Below, one piece after another: positions 5,794 to 12,826 of a stretch of 12,826 bases of DNA. How positions within the stretch are numbered: position 1 is the first letter of the stretch; each line of letters opens with the position of its first letter. The position numbers and the translations under genes are program-made. The notes beneath the pieces are model-generated. The model saw nothing but the letters and a program-made list of their open reading frames with translations. It did no database searches and had not been told where the DNA came from. The stretch lies in NCBI GenBank assembly GCA_955651735.1, contig CATPAM010000433.1, positions 1 to 12,826 on the forward strand, read 5' to 3'. The stretch is from Candidatus Acidiferrales bacterium. Its GTDB lineage: Bacteria > Acidobacteriota > Terriglobia > Acidiferrales > UBA7541.

Positions 5794-6678
5794 ATGAGCG
5801 AACGCCAGGGACCGGTGGGCGGTCTGAGCGAACACGAATTGAGCGAGATCCGCATGCTGATTGAAGAGCGGACCGGCATCTGTTTCGACGAATCGCGCGA
5901 GCGCTTCTTCTCCACCCGCGTGCGCGAACACCTGCGCGCGAAGAAGTTCGCGCACGGCACGGATTTGCTGCGCGCGATGCGTAAGACCAACGTCGAATAT
6001 GAAGCCTTGCTCGAGCGGCTCCTGACTCAGGAGACTTCGTTTTTCCGCTACCCTGCGGTGTACGAAACGTTCGAGAAGCGAGTGCTCCCGGAATTGCATG
6101 TGAAAAAGTTCTGGAAAAATCCGCGAACGCTGCGCGTGTGGAGTGCCGGATGCTCCACCGGCGAAGAGCCTTACTCCATCGCCATCACCATCGCCGATGC
6201 CCTTTCCTTCGCCGATGCGTGGAATGTCGAGATTTTGGCCACCGACGTAGGCCGTCAAGCGCTCAAGCACGCTGAGCGCGGCGTCTACTCTGGCCGCTGC
6301 CTCGCCAGCGTCACCCAAACGCAACTCGCCGCGCACTTCAACCCCGTCGAAGGCGGCCACCAGGTTAAGCCGCGTCTGAAGAAAATGGTTACTTTCGCGC
6401 AAATGAATCTTGCCTCCGCGGTCTATGTCGGGCGCATGGACCTGATTTTCTGCATGAACGTGCTGATCTATTTCTCGGAAGAGCGCCGCCGCAATTTGGT
6501 GCAACGCTTCTACGACTCGCTTGAACCAGGTGGCTATCTGTTTCTCGGCCACTCCGAGTCCATCTCCAAGATGCCGGTGAAGTTTCAAGCCATCGTGCTC
6601 AACGATTGCATTCTGTACCGCAAGCCGACCGCCGAGGAATTGCAGAAGTCCGAACTCGTCACGGAGGGACGCGCGTGA
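5794..6678 (+). CDS. cheR: CheR, chemoreceptor glutamate methyltransferase
   Basis: A 294-aa protein of normal family length. The N-terminal helical domain begins at LSEHELSEIRMLIEERTGI, and the SAM-dependent methyltransferase domain follows. Visible motifs are ETSFFRYP (substrate-side Arg), WSAGCSTGEEPYSIA (SAM-binding loop), EILATDV, FCMNVLIYF and GGYLFLGHSES. It transfers methyl from S-adenosylmethionine to receptor glutamates to adapt signalling, opposed by CheB in this operon. No extra TPR or other C-terminal domain is present. ATG 5794 gives the expected N-terminus; its ribosome site is weak (GGAG far upstream, or GGGA very close). The stop overlaps the GTG of cheA, so the two are probably translationally coupled. 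Confidence 0.96.
   Translation: MSERQGPVGGLSEHELSEIRMLIEERTGICFDESRERFFSTRVREHLRAKKFAHGTDLLRAMRKTNVEYEALLERLLTQETSFFRYPAVYETFEKRVLPELHVKKFWKNPRTLRVWSAGCSTGEEPYSIAITIADALSFADAWNVEILATDVGRQALKHAERGVYSGRCLASVTQTQLAAHFNPVEGGHQVKPRLKKMVTFAQMNLASAVYVGRMDLIFCMNVLIYFSEERRRNLVQRFYDSLEPGGYLFLGHSESISKMPVKFQAIVLNDCILYRKPTAEELQKSELVTEGRA
6663..6668 (+). promoter_or_regulatory. Ribosome binding site deciding the GTG start of cheA at 6675
   Basis: GGAGGG lies 6 nt before GTG 6675, an optimal spacing. ATG 6681, two codons later, would be 12 nt away. GTG 6675 also overlaps the cheR stop as GTGA. Confidence 0.65.
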
Positions 6679-9635
6679 GCATGCCCGACCGCGAAGCCGT
6701 CGAACTTTTCCTCCAGGAAGCCTCGGAGCGCCTGCAGTACTTGCGGGAATACGTCAGCGTGCTTCAGGAAGTCGAGCCGCGGCGCGAAGATCTCGAACGC
6801 CTCTACATCGCGGCACACAATTTGACCGGCACTTCGGCAAGCTACGGTTACCCTCGATTCTCGGAAGTTTCCGCAAAATTAGCGCACGTTTTCCAATATG
6901 CGCTGAATGCCACGCTGGGCGAAGACTTGCACGGCCCGCTTACCGAATTCCTCTCCGACGGAATTTCCGTCCTCGAAACCGATTTGCTGGAGATTAGCGA
7001 TACCGGCGAAGAGAGCGTAGAAGACATCGTCGCTTTCAAGGAACGCTACCGTTTTGCCTTCCCAGCCGAGCCGGCGCCCCTCAACTACGGGCAGCAGCGC
7101 ATTACCGAGCAGGCCATCGAGCAGTATGCGCAGGAAGCTCACGAGGAGGAATCCACTGGCTCCTATTTCGACGCGCTGCCCGCCGACGACGAGGTCCCCG
7201 ACGAAATTCTCGAATTTTTCCAGCCGGAAGCCGACGAACATCTGCAAGTCGTCAGCGACTGCTTGATCTCTCTGGAAGGCAACAACAATCCCGAAGAGGT
7301 CAATCGCCTCTTCCGCGCGATTCACACCGTAAAGGGTTCCGCCGCGCAAGTTGGCTTGAAGCGCCTCGGCGGCATCGCGCACCGCGTGGAAGATTTGATC
7401 GGCCGTCTTCGCGACGGTGAAATCGAACCATCTGCCGACGTCGTCGACCTTTGCCTCGCTTCCGTCGACGTCTTGAAAAAGACTTTGCATCACCAGTGGA
7501 CCGATGAATCCGCAATGCGCGCCGAGGTCGATTCCCTGCTCGGCCGCATCGCCGAATTCGCGCCGCCCGAGGAAGAAGAACTCCAAGCCAAGCAATCCGT
7601 CGTGGAGGAAGCGAAGGCTGCGGCAAGTGCCGCGCAAGCACCTGCCATGACACGCAAGCCCGGCAAGCATCCTGCCGGTGCCGCCGCAAAATCCGTGCGC
7701 ATCGCGCTGGAACGCCTCGATCGCATGATGAACACGGTCGGCGAGTTGGTCATCAACCGCACCCGCATGGTCGGCCGCGTCGCCGAACTGGAAAAACTCG
7801 TGGACACCCTGGGCTTCTCCAAGGAGCGGTTGCAGGGCAAGGTTTCCGAGTTCCAGGAAAAATACGAATTCAATCGCATCAGCAATTCGCGCGCACCCGC
7901 GCGCTGGAACCCCAACACCACGCCGCAGCGCCTCACCAGCGCCGCCGCCGGCGATACCTCCTTCTGGTCCGACTTCAGTGAACTGGAAATGGACCGCTAC
8001 GACGACTTCAACATTCTTTCGCGCTCTATGGCGGAAATTTCCGCCGACGTCAACGAAGTTCTGGCTCAGCTCGAAGGTTTCATCGGACGCGTCGAGGGCG
8101 ACATCGATGAGTTCACTAAACTCGCCCATCACTTGCAGGACGAATTCACCGCCGCGCGCATGGTGCCCATCGGCACGCTCTATTCTCGGCTTTCACGAGC
8201 TGTGCGCGACGCCGCTACCTCCGCCGCCAAACAGGTCGAACTCGATCTCACCGGCAGCGAAACCGAGCTGGACAACAACATCATCCAGCAAATCTCCGAT
8301 CCGCTCGTCCACCTAGTGCGCAATTCCGTCGCTCATGGAATCGAGCACGCCGACGTCCGCCGCGCCGCCGGAAAGTCCGAAGCCGGCAAAGTTTCTCTCC
8401 GCGCTTACCATCGCGGCAATCACATTTATATCGAAGTCGAAGACGACGGCGGCGGCATCGATTACGATCGCGTGAAGCAGAGCGCCATCGAGCGCGGCCT
8501 GGTCTCGCCCGAGACCGCGGACCGCCTCACCGATCGCGATTTCCGCGAGATGCTCTTCCATCCCGGCTTTTCCACCGCACCCGCGAAGACGGAACTCGCC
8601 GGCCGCGGCGTCGGCCTGGACGTCGTGCGCGCCAATCTCAATGTGCTGAACGGCGAAATTGACATCCAAAGCACGCGCGGCCAGGGAACCAAGTTCACGC
8701 TGAAAGTTCCGCTGACCCTGATCATCTCCCCCGCGCTGTTCGTGCGCTGCGGCGGCACCAGCTTCGCGCTTCCGCTCGCCGTGGTCGAGGAAATCCGCCG
8801 ACTCCGCGCCGACGAAATCGAAGACGTTGGCGGCAAGCTGCTCACCAAGGTTCGCGACGTGGTCACCGAAGTTATCCGCTTGGATTCCTATCTCGGCCTG
8901 CCACCGCTCGAGCCCATCAACGGCTACTTCCGCATGGTCGTGGCCAACGCCGGTAGTCGCCAGATCGGCTTGGTCGTCGAGGAAGTCCTCGGCAAAGATG
9001 AAATCGTCATCAAGAATCTCGGCGAGTACTTGCGCCGCGTCAAGCTCTTCCCTGGCACAACTATCGCACCGGACGGCAGCTTGATTCTTCTGATCGACTT
9101 GAATCGTATGGTGGCCACCGAACCCAGTGAGCGCCGCACCTTGCAAGCTACGCCTACCGCCGCGCGCATCTTCGCTCCGGGCTCCGCGGCAGTCGCTCGC
9201 GGCACCATTCCCGCCGAGGCCATCGACCGTGTCGAGCACGAGCGCGTCATCGTCGTCGCCGACGACTCCATCAGCGTCCGCAAATTCGTCGGCCGCATGC
9301 TCGAGAAGAACGGCTATCGCGTGCAGCTGGCCGCCGACGGCCTGGAGGCCGCCGAACTCGTCGCGCAACACGGCTGCCACCTGGTTATCACTGATCTCGA
9401 GATGCCGCGCATGACCGGCTACGAACTCATGGTGCAATTGCGTCAAAGCCCCACGACGCGCCGCATCCCCGTCATGGTCGTCACCTCGCGCGCTGGTGCA
9501 AAGCATCGCGATCGCGCCATAAAGGAAGGCGCCGCCGCTTTCCTGACCAAGCCCGTCCAGGAAGATCAATTGCTCGCTGCGATCGAACAACTCATAGGAA
9601 CGGAGGCGACGCGCCCGGTTGTTCCGGTGGCGTAG
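6675..9635 (+). CDS. cheA: Hybrid CheA histidine kinase with two Hpt domains and a C-terminal receiver (ChpA/PilL type)
   Basis: A 986-aa sensor kinase. Order: Hpt1 at about 5-110 with His48 (AAHNLTGTS, where the usual Lys of HxLKG is Thr); Hpt2 at about 175-285 with His217 (AIHTVKGSAAQVGL); an Ala-rich linker; a dimerisation domain from about 335 (RLDRMMNTVGELVINRTRM, later FSELEMDRYDDFNILSRSMAE, a ChpA-like feature); the HATPase domain with N-box HLVRNSVAHG (Asn550), DDGGGID and GRGVGLDVV; a CheW-like regulatory domain (LIISPALFVRCGGTSFALPL onward); and a receiver at about 857-975 with ADD, Asp907 in ITDLEMPRMTG and Lys959 in TKP. It should autophosphorylate under MCP/CheW control and pass phosphate to its own receiver, CheB and the CheY proteins. 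ChpA itself has more Hpt-like domains, so this is a shorter relative. Start GTG 6675 overlaps cheR. Confidence 0.96.
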   Translation: MSMPDREAVELFLQEASERLQYLREYVSVLQEVEPRREDLERLYIAAHNLTGTSASYGYPRFSEVSAKLAHVFQYALNATLGEDLHGPLTEFLSDGISVLETDLLEISDTGEESVEDIVAFKERYRFAFPAEPAPLNYGQQRITEQAIEQYAQEAHEEESTGSYFDALPADDEVPDEILEFFQPEADEHLQVVSDCLISLEGNNNPEEVNRLFRAIHTVKGSAAQVGLKRLGGIAHRVEDLIGRLRDGEIEPSADVVDLCLASVDVLKKTLHHQWTDESAMRAEVDSLLGRIAEFAPPEEEELQAKQSVVEEAKAAASAAQAPAMTRKPGKHPAGAAAKSVRIALERLDRMMNTVGELVINRTRMVGRVAELEKLVDTLGFSKERLQGKVSEFQEKYEFNRISNSRAPARWNPNTTPQRLTSAAAGDTSFWSDFSELEMDRYDDFNILSRSMAEISADVNEVLAQLEGFIGRVEGDIDEFTKLAHHLQDEFTAARMVPIGTLYSRLSRAVRDAATSAAKQVELDLTGSETELDNNIIQQISDPLVHLVRNSVAHGIEHADVRRAAGKSEAGKVSLRAYHRGNHIYIEVEDDGGGIDYDRVKQSAIERGLVSPETADRLTDRDFREMLFHPGFSTAPAKTELAGRGVGLDVVRANLNVLNGEIDIQSTRGQGTKFTLKVPLTLIISPALFVRCGGTSFALPLAVVEEIRRLRADEIEDVGGKLLTKVRDVVTEVIRLDSYLGLPPLEPINGYFRMVVANAGSRQIGLVVEEVLGKDEIVIKNLGEYLRRVKLFPGTTIAPDGSLILLIDLNRMVATEPSERRTLQATPTAARIFAPGSAAVARGTIPAEAIDRVEHERVIVVADDSISVRKFVGRMLEKNGYRVQLAADGLEAAELVAQHGCHLVITDLEMPRMTGYELMVQLRQSPTTRRIPVMVVTSRAGAKHRDRAIKEGAAAFLTKPVQEDQLLAAIEQLIGTEATRPVVPVA

Positions 9636-9642
9636 ACGCGCG

Positions 9643-10770
9643 ATGGCACCAGCAACCCTCAAGAAATTCCGCGTCTTGATCGTGGACGACTCCGCCTTCA
9701 TGCGTAAAGTCCTCGAGCAGATTTTGAATTCCGACGACCAACTCCAGGTCGTAGGCCATGCCAAGGACGGCCGCGAAGCCGTCGCCATGGCCGAATCGCT
9801 CAAGCCCGACGTCATCACCATGGACATCAACATGCCCCACATGGACGGTCTGCAAGCCACCGCGCAGATCATGACCACGAATCCCAAGCCCATCGTCATC
9901 GTCAGCTCGGAATCGAGGGAAGGCGCTGCCGGCTCGCTTAAATCGCTGGAACTCGGCGCCATCGAATTTGTCGGCAAACCCTCCAGCGGCATCGACCTGG
10001 ACATGCAAAGCGTGAAGGAAGAGCTGCTGCGCAAGGTGCGCATGGCTGCCAAGGTGCGCGTCGTGCGTACCGCCTCCAGACTCGCACTCACCGTACAGGG
10101 CGCGAACGGCGGCGCGACGCCGGCCAAGCCATCGCCGCCCGTTCGCACAGCCCCTGTGATTCCCGCGGACCAGCGCTTCCCGGTCGTTGTCATGGGCGCC
10201 TCCACCGGCGGACCTGCCACTGTGATGCGCCTTGCTCCGGGATTCACGCGCGACTTCCCTGCTGCGGTTTTGCTGGTGCAGCACATGCCTGCGTCCTTCA
10301 CCACCCAATACGCGGCGCAGCTTGCCGAATTCACCAGCATTCGCGTGAAGGAAGCGGAAGCCAACGAAGCCGTGCAGCCCGGCACGCTTTATATTTGCCC
10401 CGGCGCGCAACACCTGCGCGTTACGCCCACGGGCCGCATTCAACTCGACGCCGCTTCCGGCCGCATCAACGGCTATTTGCCCAACATCGATGTCACCATG
10501 GAAACGGTCGCGGCCTATGCCGGAACCATGAGCATCGGCGTGGTCCTCACCGGCATGGGCGCCGACGGCGCAAACGGCGCCAAAGCCATCAAGTCCGCCG
10601 GCGGCATGGTTCTCGCCCAGGACGAAGCCACCTCCGTGATTTTCGGCATGCCGGCGGAGGCCATCAAGCTCAACGCGGTCGACCAGGTCCTCGGTATCGA
10701 CGACATCTACGCCGCCATCGAAAAGCGCGTCATCAGCATCTGCAAAGCAACCCCTGTGGGGGTCAAGTAG
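9643..10770 (+). CDS. cheB: CheB, receptor methylesterase/deamidase with receiver
   Basis: A 375-aa protein of usual family length. An N-terminal receiver (about 8-130) has D15-D16 and phospho-acceptor Asp61 in TMDINMPHMDG. A linker rich in Ala and Pro (about 148-176) leads to the CheB methylesterase domain (about 180-370). The catalytic triad is intact: Ser187 in MGASTGGP, His214 in VQHMPASF and Asp308 in TGMGADG. It removes methyl groups from receptor glutamates or deamidates glutamines, and is activated when CheA phosphorylates the receiver. It begins 7 bp after the cheA stop. The ribosome site is weak, so translation may depend on cheA. The stop shares its last base with the GTG of the next gene. 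Confidence 0.97.
   Translation: MAPATLKKFRVLIVDDSAFMRKVLEQILNSDDQLQVVGHAKDGREAVAMAESLKPDVITMDINMPHMDGLQATAQIMTTNPKPIVIVSSESREGAAGSLKSLELGAIEFVGKPSSGIDLDMQSVKEELLRKVRMAAKVRVVRTASRLALTVQGANGGATPAKPSPPVRTAPVIPADQRFPVVVMGASTGGPATVMRLAPGFTRDFPAAVLLVQHMPASFTTQYAAQLAEFTSIRVKEAEANEAVQPGTLYICPGAQHLRVTPTGRIQLDAASGRINGYLPNIDVTMETVAAYAGTMSIGVVLTGMGADGANGAKAIKSAGGMVLAQDEATSVIFGMPAEAIKLNAVDQVLGIDDIYAAIEKRVISICKATPVGVK
10750..10763 (+). other. Small GC hairpin over the second cheW ribosome site
   Basis: ACCCC (10750-10754) pairs with GGGGT (10759-10763) around a TGTG loop, just 7 nt before the GTG at 10770 and within the last cheB codons. The G-run is also the only ribosome-site-like sequence for the next gene, so folding would hide it until ribosomes translating cheB open it. 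No T-run follows, so it is not an intrinsic terminator. The coupling role is inferred. Confidence 0.35.
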
Positions 10771-11327
10771 TGCGCCCCAATTTTCCAATCAAGGCTCCCG
10801 CCCCGCGCACCGAGCAGATCATCCTGTTCCGCGTCAGCGGCCAGCTTTTTGCCGTCTCTTCCGCTTCCGTGCAGGAAGTTCGCGGCGTGGACAGTCTCTC
10901 CGGCGCAGCGAAGGAGATTTTGCAGCCCAGCCTGCGCAAAGTGAAGCACGTCGTGCGTCGCGGCGAAAATTCCGTATACGTCGTAAACGCCGCTATGCAC
11001 TTTGGCTTGCCGCCGGCGCCACCCGCTCTCGTTTTCGTGCTCCGGCGCACACGTACCGCCCTGCTGATCGACGGCATCGAGAAAATGACCAGCATGACCC
11101 GCTTGCAGGCGCTCCCTCTAGCCTTTTGCCACGAAGAGCGCGGCTGGTATCGCGGGCTCACCGCGCTCGACCAAACCGTCGTGCCGGTCGTGAAGCCGGA
11201 CGGCTTTTTAACTCCAGAGGAGATTTTCCTGTTAGACGCTTCGTTGTCGCAAGAGGCCGATGCGGAGGCAATTCGCAAAGCAGAAGAGAACGCGCAACAC
11301 GATATAGACACGAGCATCACGCAATGA
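10770..11327 (+). CDS. CheW-like protein, divergent (second copy)
   Basis: A 185-aa protein from GTG 10770, overlapping the cheB stop by one base. Residues about 14-155 fit a CheW fold: EQIILFRVSGQLFAVSSASVQEV at the start, and RTALLIDGIEKM and TVVPVVKPDGF later. The core that is normally G-x-x-NLRG-x-x-x-P-x-x-D is here VVRRGENSVYVVNAAMHFG: the Arg-Gly is kept but the Asn-Leu, Pro and Asp are lost. A charged tail of about 25 residues (EADAEAIRKAEENAQ) follows. It may be a specialised coupling protein with altered receptor or CheA affinity, or a competitor in the array. The N-terminus was chosen because anything further upstream overlaps cheB in another frame. Family call is good, function of the divergence unknown. 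Confidence 0.82.
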   Translation: MRPNFPIKAPAPRTEQIILFRVSGQLFAVSSASVQEVRGVDSLSGAAKEILQPSLRKVKHVVRRGENSVYVVNAAMHFGLPPAPPALVFVLRRTRTALLIDGIEKMTSMTRLQALPLAFCHEERGWYRGLTALDQTVVPVVKPDGFLTPEEIFLLDASLSQEADAEAIRKAEENAQHDIDTSITQ

Positions 11328-11803
11328 CTCTGATCGCCGAAACCGACCTGCAATCTTTCGTCCTGCTACGGCTGGGCGACCGCCGTTTTGCGGTTGCCGC
11401 CAATCAAATTGCAGAGCTTGTCACGCCGAGCCGCATCTTCCGTTTCCCGCACCACACCAGCGAAGTCGAAGGCGTGATCCTCCGCCGCGGCCGTATTGTG
11501 CCCGTCTGCGACGTTGCGGAGAAACTCATCGGCAAGGGTTTGAAGTCGCGCCGCTTCTATCTGATCGCCCAGCGCTGCTATGGCCCGCAGACCGAGTGGG
11601 TCGCGCTCCCGGTCACCGGAGATTGCGAGCTCATCAACGCCGAGATGACTTTGCCCAGCGATTCCGACGCACCGCACGTTTCTGGCTGGCTTTCGCACGC
11701 CGGCGACGTCATCGAAGTGCTCAACCTTGCCGCCTTGACCCCCGGCCCCAGCGGCATGGCGCCCGTAGCCGCGCCTCCTCAGCCTCTGGAGGCCCGGCCA
11801 TGA
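11324..11803 (+). CDS. cheW: CheW-type protein (third copy)
   Basis: A 159-aa single-domain CheW-like protein. ATG 11324 overlaps the preceding stop as ATGA. The domain spans nearly the whole chain: FVLLRLGDRRFAVAANQIAELV, then the core GVILRRGRIVPVCDVAEKL, which keeps the Arg-Gly, Pro and Asp of the family with Arg for Leu. A loop then gives EWVALPVTGDCELINAEMTL, and GDVIEVLNLAAL ends the fold. The Pro/Ala-rich C-terminal tail is short. It should join receptors to CheA like the first CheW; its separate place after cheB suggests another array or partner. Its stop overlaps the next gene's ATG. Confidence 0.88.
   Translation: MTLIAETDLQSFVLLRLGDRRFAVAANQIAELVTPSRIFRFPHHTSEVEGVILRRGRIVPVCDVAEKLIGKGLKSRRFYLIAQRCYGPQTEWVALPVTGDCELINAEMTLPSDSDAPHVSGWLSHAGDVIEVLNLAALTPGPSGMAPVAAPPQPLEARP
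11788..11792 (+). promoter_or_regulatory. Strong ribosome binding site for the REC-PATAN gene
   Basis: GGAGG lies 7 nt before ATG 11800, inside the end of the third cheW gene. It fixes the start of the next gene well downstream of the other in-frame codons. Confidence 0.7.
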
Positions 11804-12567
11804 TTCCCAACGGGCGCCCCGCAAAGATTTTGCTCATCGACAGCAACGTCTATTTTGCCAAGAAGCTCGGCGATGCTCTCAAACGCGAAGGCTTTGAGGT
11901 GATTTCCAGCACGCAGGCGGCGTTTGCGCTAACCACCCTGGAGTACGACGCTCCAACCGCCATCGTCTGCGCCACCAACATGCGCGAAATGGGCGCGCTC
12001 GAAATCGCCAAGATCATTCACGCCGACCCGAAGAATTCAGCCCTGCCGGTGATTGCCCTGGGCGACGGGAGCCAACGCGCCTTGATGGAGGCATTTCAAG
12101 CCGGCTGCGACGATTACATCGATCGCCGCCGCACTCCGGCGATTATCGCTACGCACGTGCGCAATATCGTCACCAGCAAAGCAGAAGGCTTTCAGCCCAC
12201 GCAGATGCTCGCGCAGGCCGACACCAGCCTCAGCGGCAGCCTCACCCACACCGACCTTCCCGGCGTGTTGCAGATGCTCACCCACGCGCATCAGACCGGC
12301 GCGCTGCACATCAACGCCGCGAACGCCGACGCCGTGCTCTTCTTCGATGCCGGCGAAATCCGTCACGCCGAATGTGGCAGTCTCTTCGGCGACGAAGCCG
12401 TTGTGCACATCGTCAAAAACGTGCACGGCAACGGCGTCTACAAGTTTGTCTACGGAAGCACTTCACCGCAGCATACGGTGCTGCGCAATGCCACGGATCT
12501 CATGCTCGATGCCATGCGCGAATTCGACGAAGGCGCTCGCGACATGGCGGATAAGGAAGCGCTATGA
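11800..12567 (+). CDS. Pseudo-receiver fused to a PATAN (DUF4388) domain
   Basis: A 255-aa protein starting at ATG 11800, overlapping the previous stop as ATGA. Residues 9-125 have the receiver fold pattern, but every phosphorylation residue is changed: the acidic pair reads D14-S15, the acceptor Asp is Ala58 (in CATNM), the switch Thr is Gly88 and the conserved Lys is Arg109 (in YIDRR). Residues about 144-245 match the PATAN/DUF4388 family: LSGSLTHTDLPGVLQML, TGALHI, VLFFDAGEIRHAECG, FGDEAVVHIV, GVYKFVYG, and a final helix with AMREFDEGARD. PATAN proteins of response-regulator type, as in the cyanobacterial phototaxis proteins PatA and PixG-like regulators, pass chemosensory signals to type IV pilus motors or gene expression. 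Here the signal cannot come through Asp phosphorylation of this receiver, so protein binding is likelier. Domain calls are good, role is inferred. Confidence 0.87.
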   Translation: MIPNGRPAKILLIDSNVYFAKKLGDALKREGFEVISSTQAAFALTTLEYDAPTAIVCATNMREMGALEIAKIIHADPKNSALPVIALGDGSQRALMEAFQAGCDDYIDRRRTPAIIATHVRNIVTSKAEGFQPTQMLAQADTSLSGSLTHTDLPGVLQMLTHAHQTGALHINAANADAVLFFDAGEIRHAECGSLFGDEAVVHIVKNVHGNGVYKFVYGSTSPQHTVLRNATDLMLDAMREFDEGARDMADKEAL

Positions 12568-12826
12568 GCGAAGCAATGACCATACCGCCCCTGGCCGATG
12601 CGCCCGTAAAGCGCACGCCCACGGTCTATTTCATCGATGACAGCGCTACCATGCGCGAAGTCATCAAGATTGCTTTCCGCCGCGAAAGCTTCAACGTCGT
12701 CGCCTGCGCCGATGCCGCCTCTGCGCTTGCGCAGTTCGCACAGAATGCCCCGGATGTCGTCATCACCGATGTCATCATGCCCGATCAGGACGGCTACTCG
12801 GTCTGCACGCAAATCAAGCAGCATCC
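12564..12826 (+). CDS. CheY-like response regulator (5' part, runs off the window)
   Basis: The first 87 codons are visible; the gene continues to the right. ATG 12564 overlaps the previous stop as ATGA and has AAGGAA 5 nt upstream. An N-terminal stretch of about 19 residues precedes the receiver, which shows the acidic pair D25-D26 in FIDDSATMREV and the phospho-acceptor Asp69 in VITDVIMPDQDGYSV. The 44-residue gap between D25 and D69 is the normal one. Switch Thr and Lys lie beyond the window. It is probably a phosphorylatable output of the CheA above, unlike the pseudo-receiver just before it. A further domain downstream cannot be excluded. Confidence 0.93.
   Translation, partial: MSEAMTIPPLADAPVKRTPTVYFIDDSATMREVIKIAFRRESFNVVACADAASALAQFAQNAPDVVITDVIMPDQDGYSVCTQIKQH

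Noticed and set aside
8313..10385. Long minus-strand open frame of 690 codons opposite cheA and cheB
   Set aside because: It is antisense to two clear genes with conserved motifs; GC-rich codon bias alone leaves reverse frames open.
1..12826. CRISPR array, tRNA, rRNA, insertion sequence or attachment site
   Set aside because: No regularly spaced long repeats, tRNA arms, transposase motifs or terminal inverted repeats were seen on either strand.

Overview
The window is a compact, entirely plus-strand chemosensory gene cluster from a GC-rich Gram-negative-type bacterium. The mix of a ChpA/PilL-like hybrid CheA, PilH-like CheY, a REC-PATAN (DUF4388) protein and a PilZ-like protein resembles clusters of Acidobacteria (Terriglobia/Koribacter type). 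That placement is inference from gene style, not a database match.

Layout: (1) 1-381 is the 3' end of an NtrC-family sigma-54 activator (end of the AAA+ domain plus Fis-type HTH). (2) 382-649 is a non-coding leader holding repeated TGAGAC boxes, a -24/-12 (sigma-54-like) sequence and RNA-type hairpins. (3) 650-3188 holds a small PilZ-like protein, a 482-aa protein I do not recognise, and an unusual pseudo-receiver plus histidine-kinase DHp protein with no ATPase domain. (4) After a 133-bp gap with a second, similar -24/-12 sequence, 3322-12826 holds cheY (PilH-like), cheW, a double-HAMP MCP, cheR, a 986-aa cheA with two Hpt domains and a C-terminal receiver, cheB, two further cheW-like genes, a pseudo-receiver/PATAN protein and a cheY truncated by the window end. 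From cheR on, genes overlap by 1-4 bp or lie within about 10 bp, so this part reads as one operon.

Proposed working: the MCP, held in arrays by three CheW-like proteins, controls CheA. CheA can autophosphorylate on H48 and/or H217 and pass phosphate to its own receiver (D907), CheB (D61), the PilH-like CheY (D53) and the last CheY (D69). CheR and CheB set receptor methylation. Two further receiver-like domains lack the phospho-acceptor Asp and should act as docking or switch-independent modules. No flagellar or pilus structural gene is in the window, so the output (twitching, c-di-GMP, development) cannot be read here.

The most interesting points are the kinase-less DHp protein, the pseudo-receiver-PATAN protein, the unrecognised 482-aa protein, and two non-coding regions that share TGG-N8-GTGCA promoter-like sequences (with a common GACGTGCA) plus TGAGAC boxes. 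The latter suggests direct control by the sigma-54 activator at the window's left edge.
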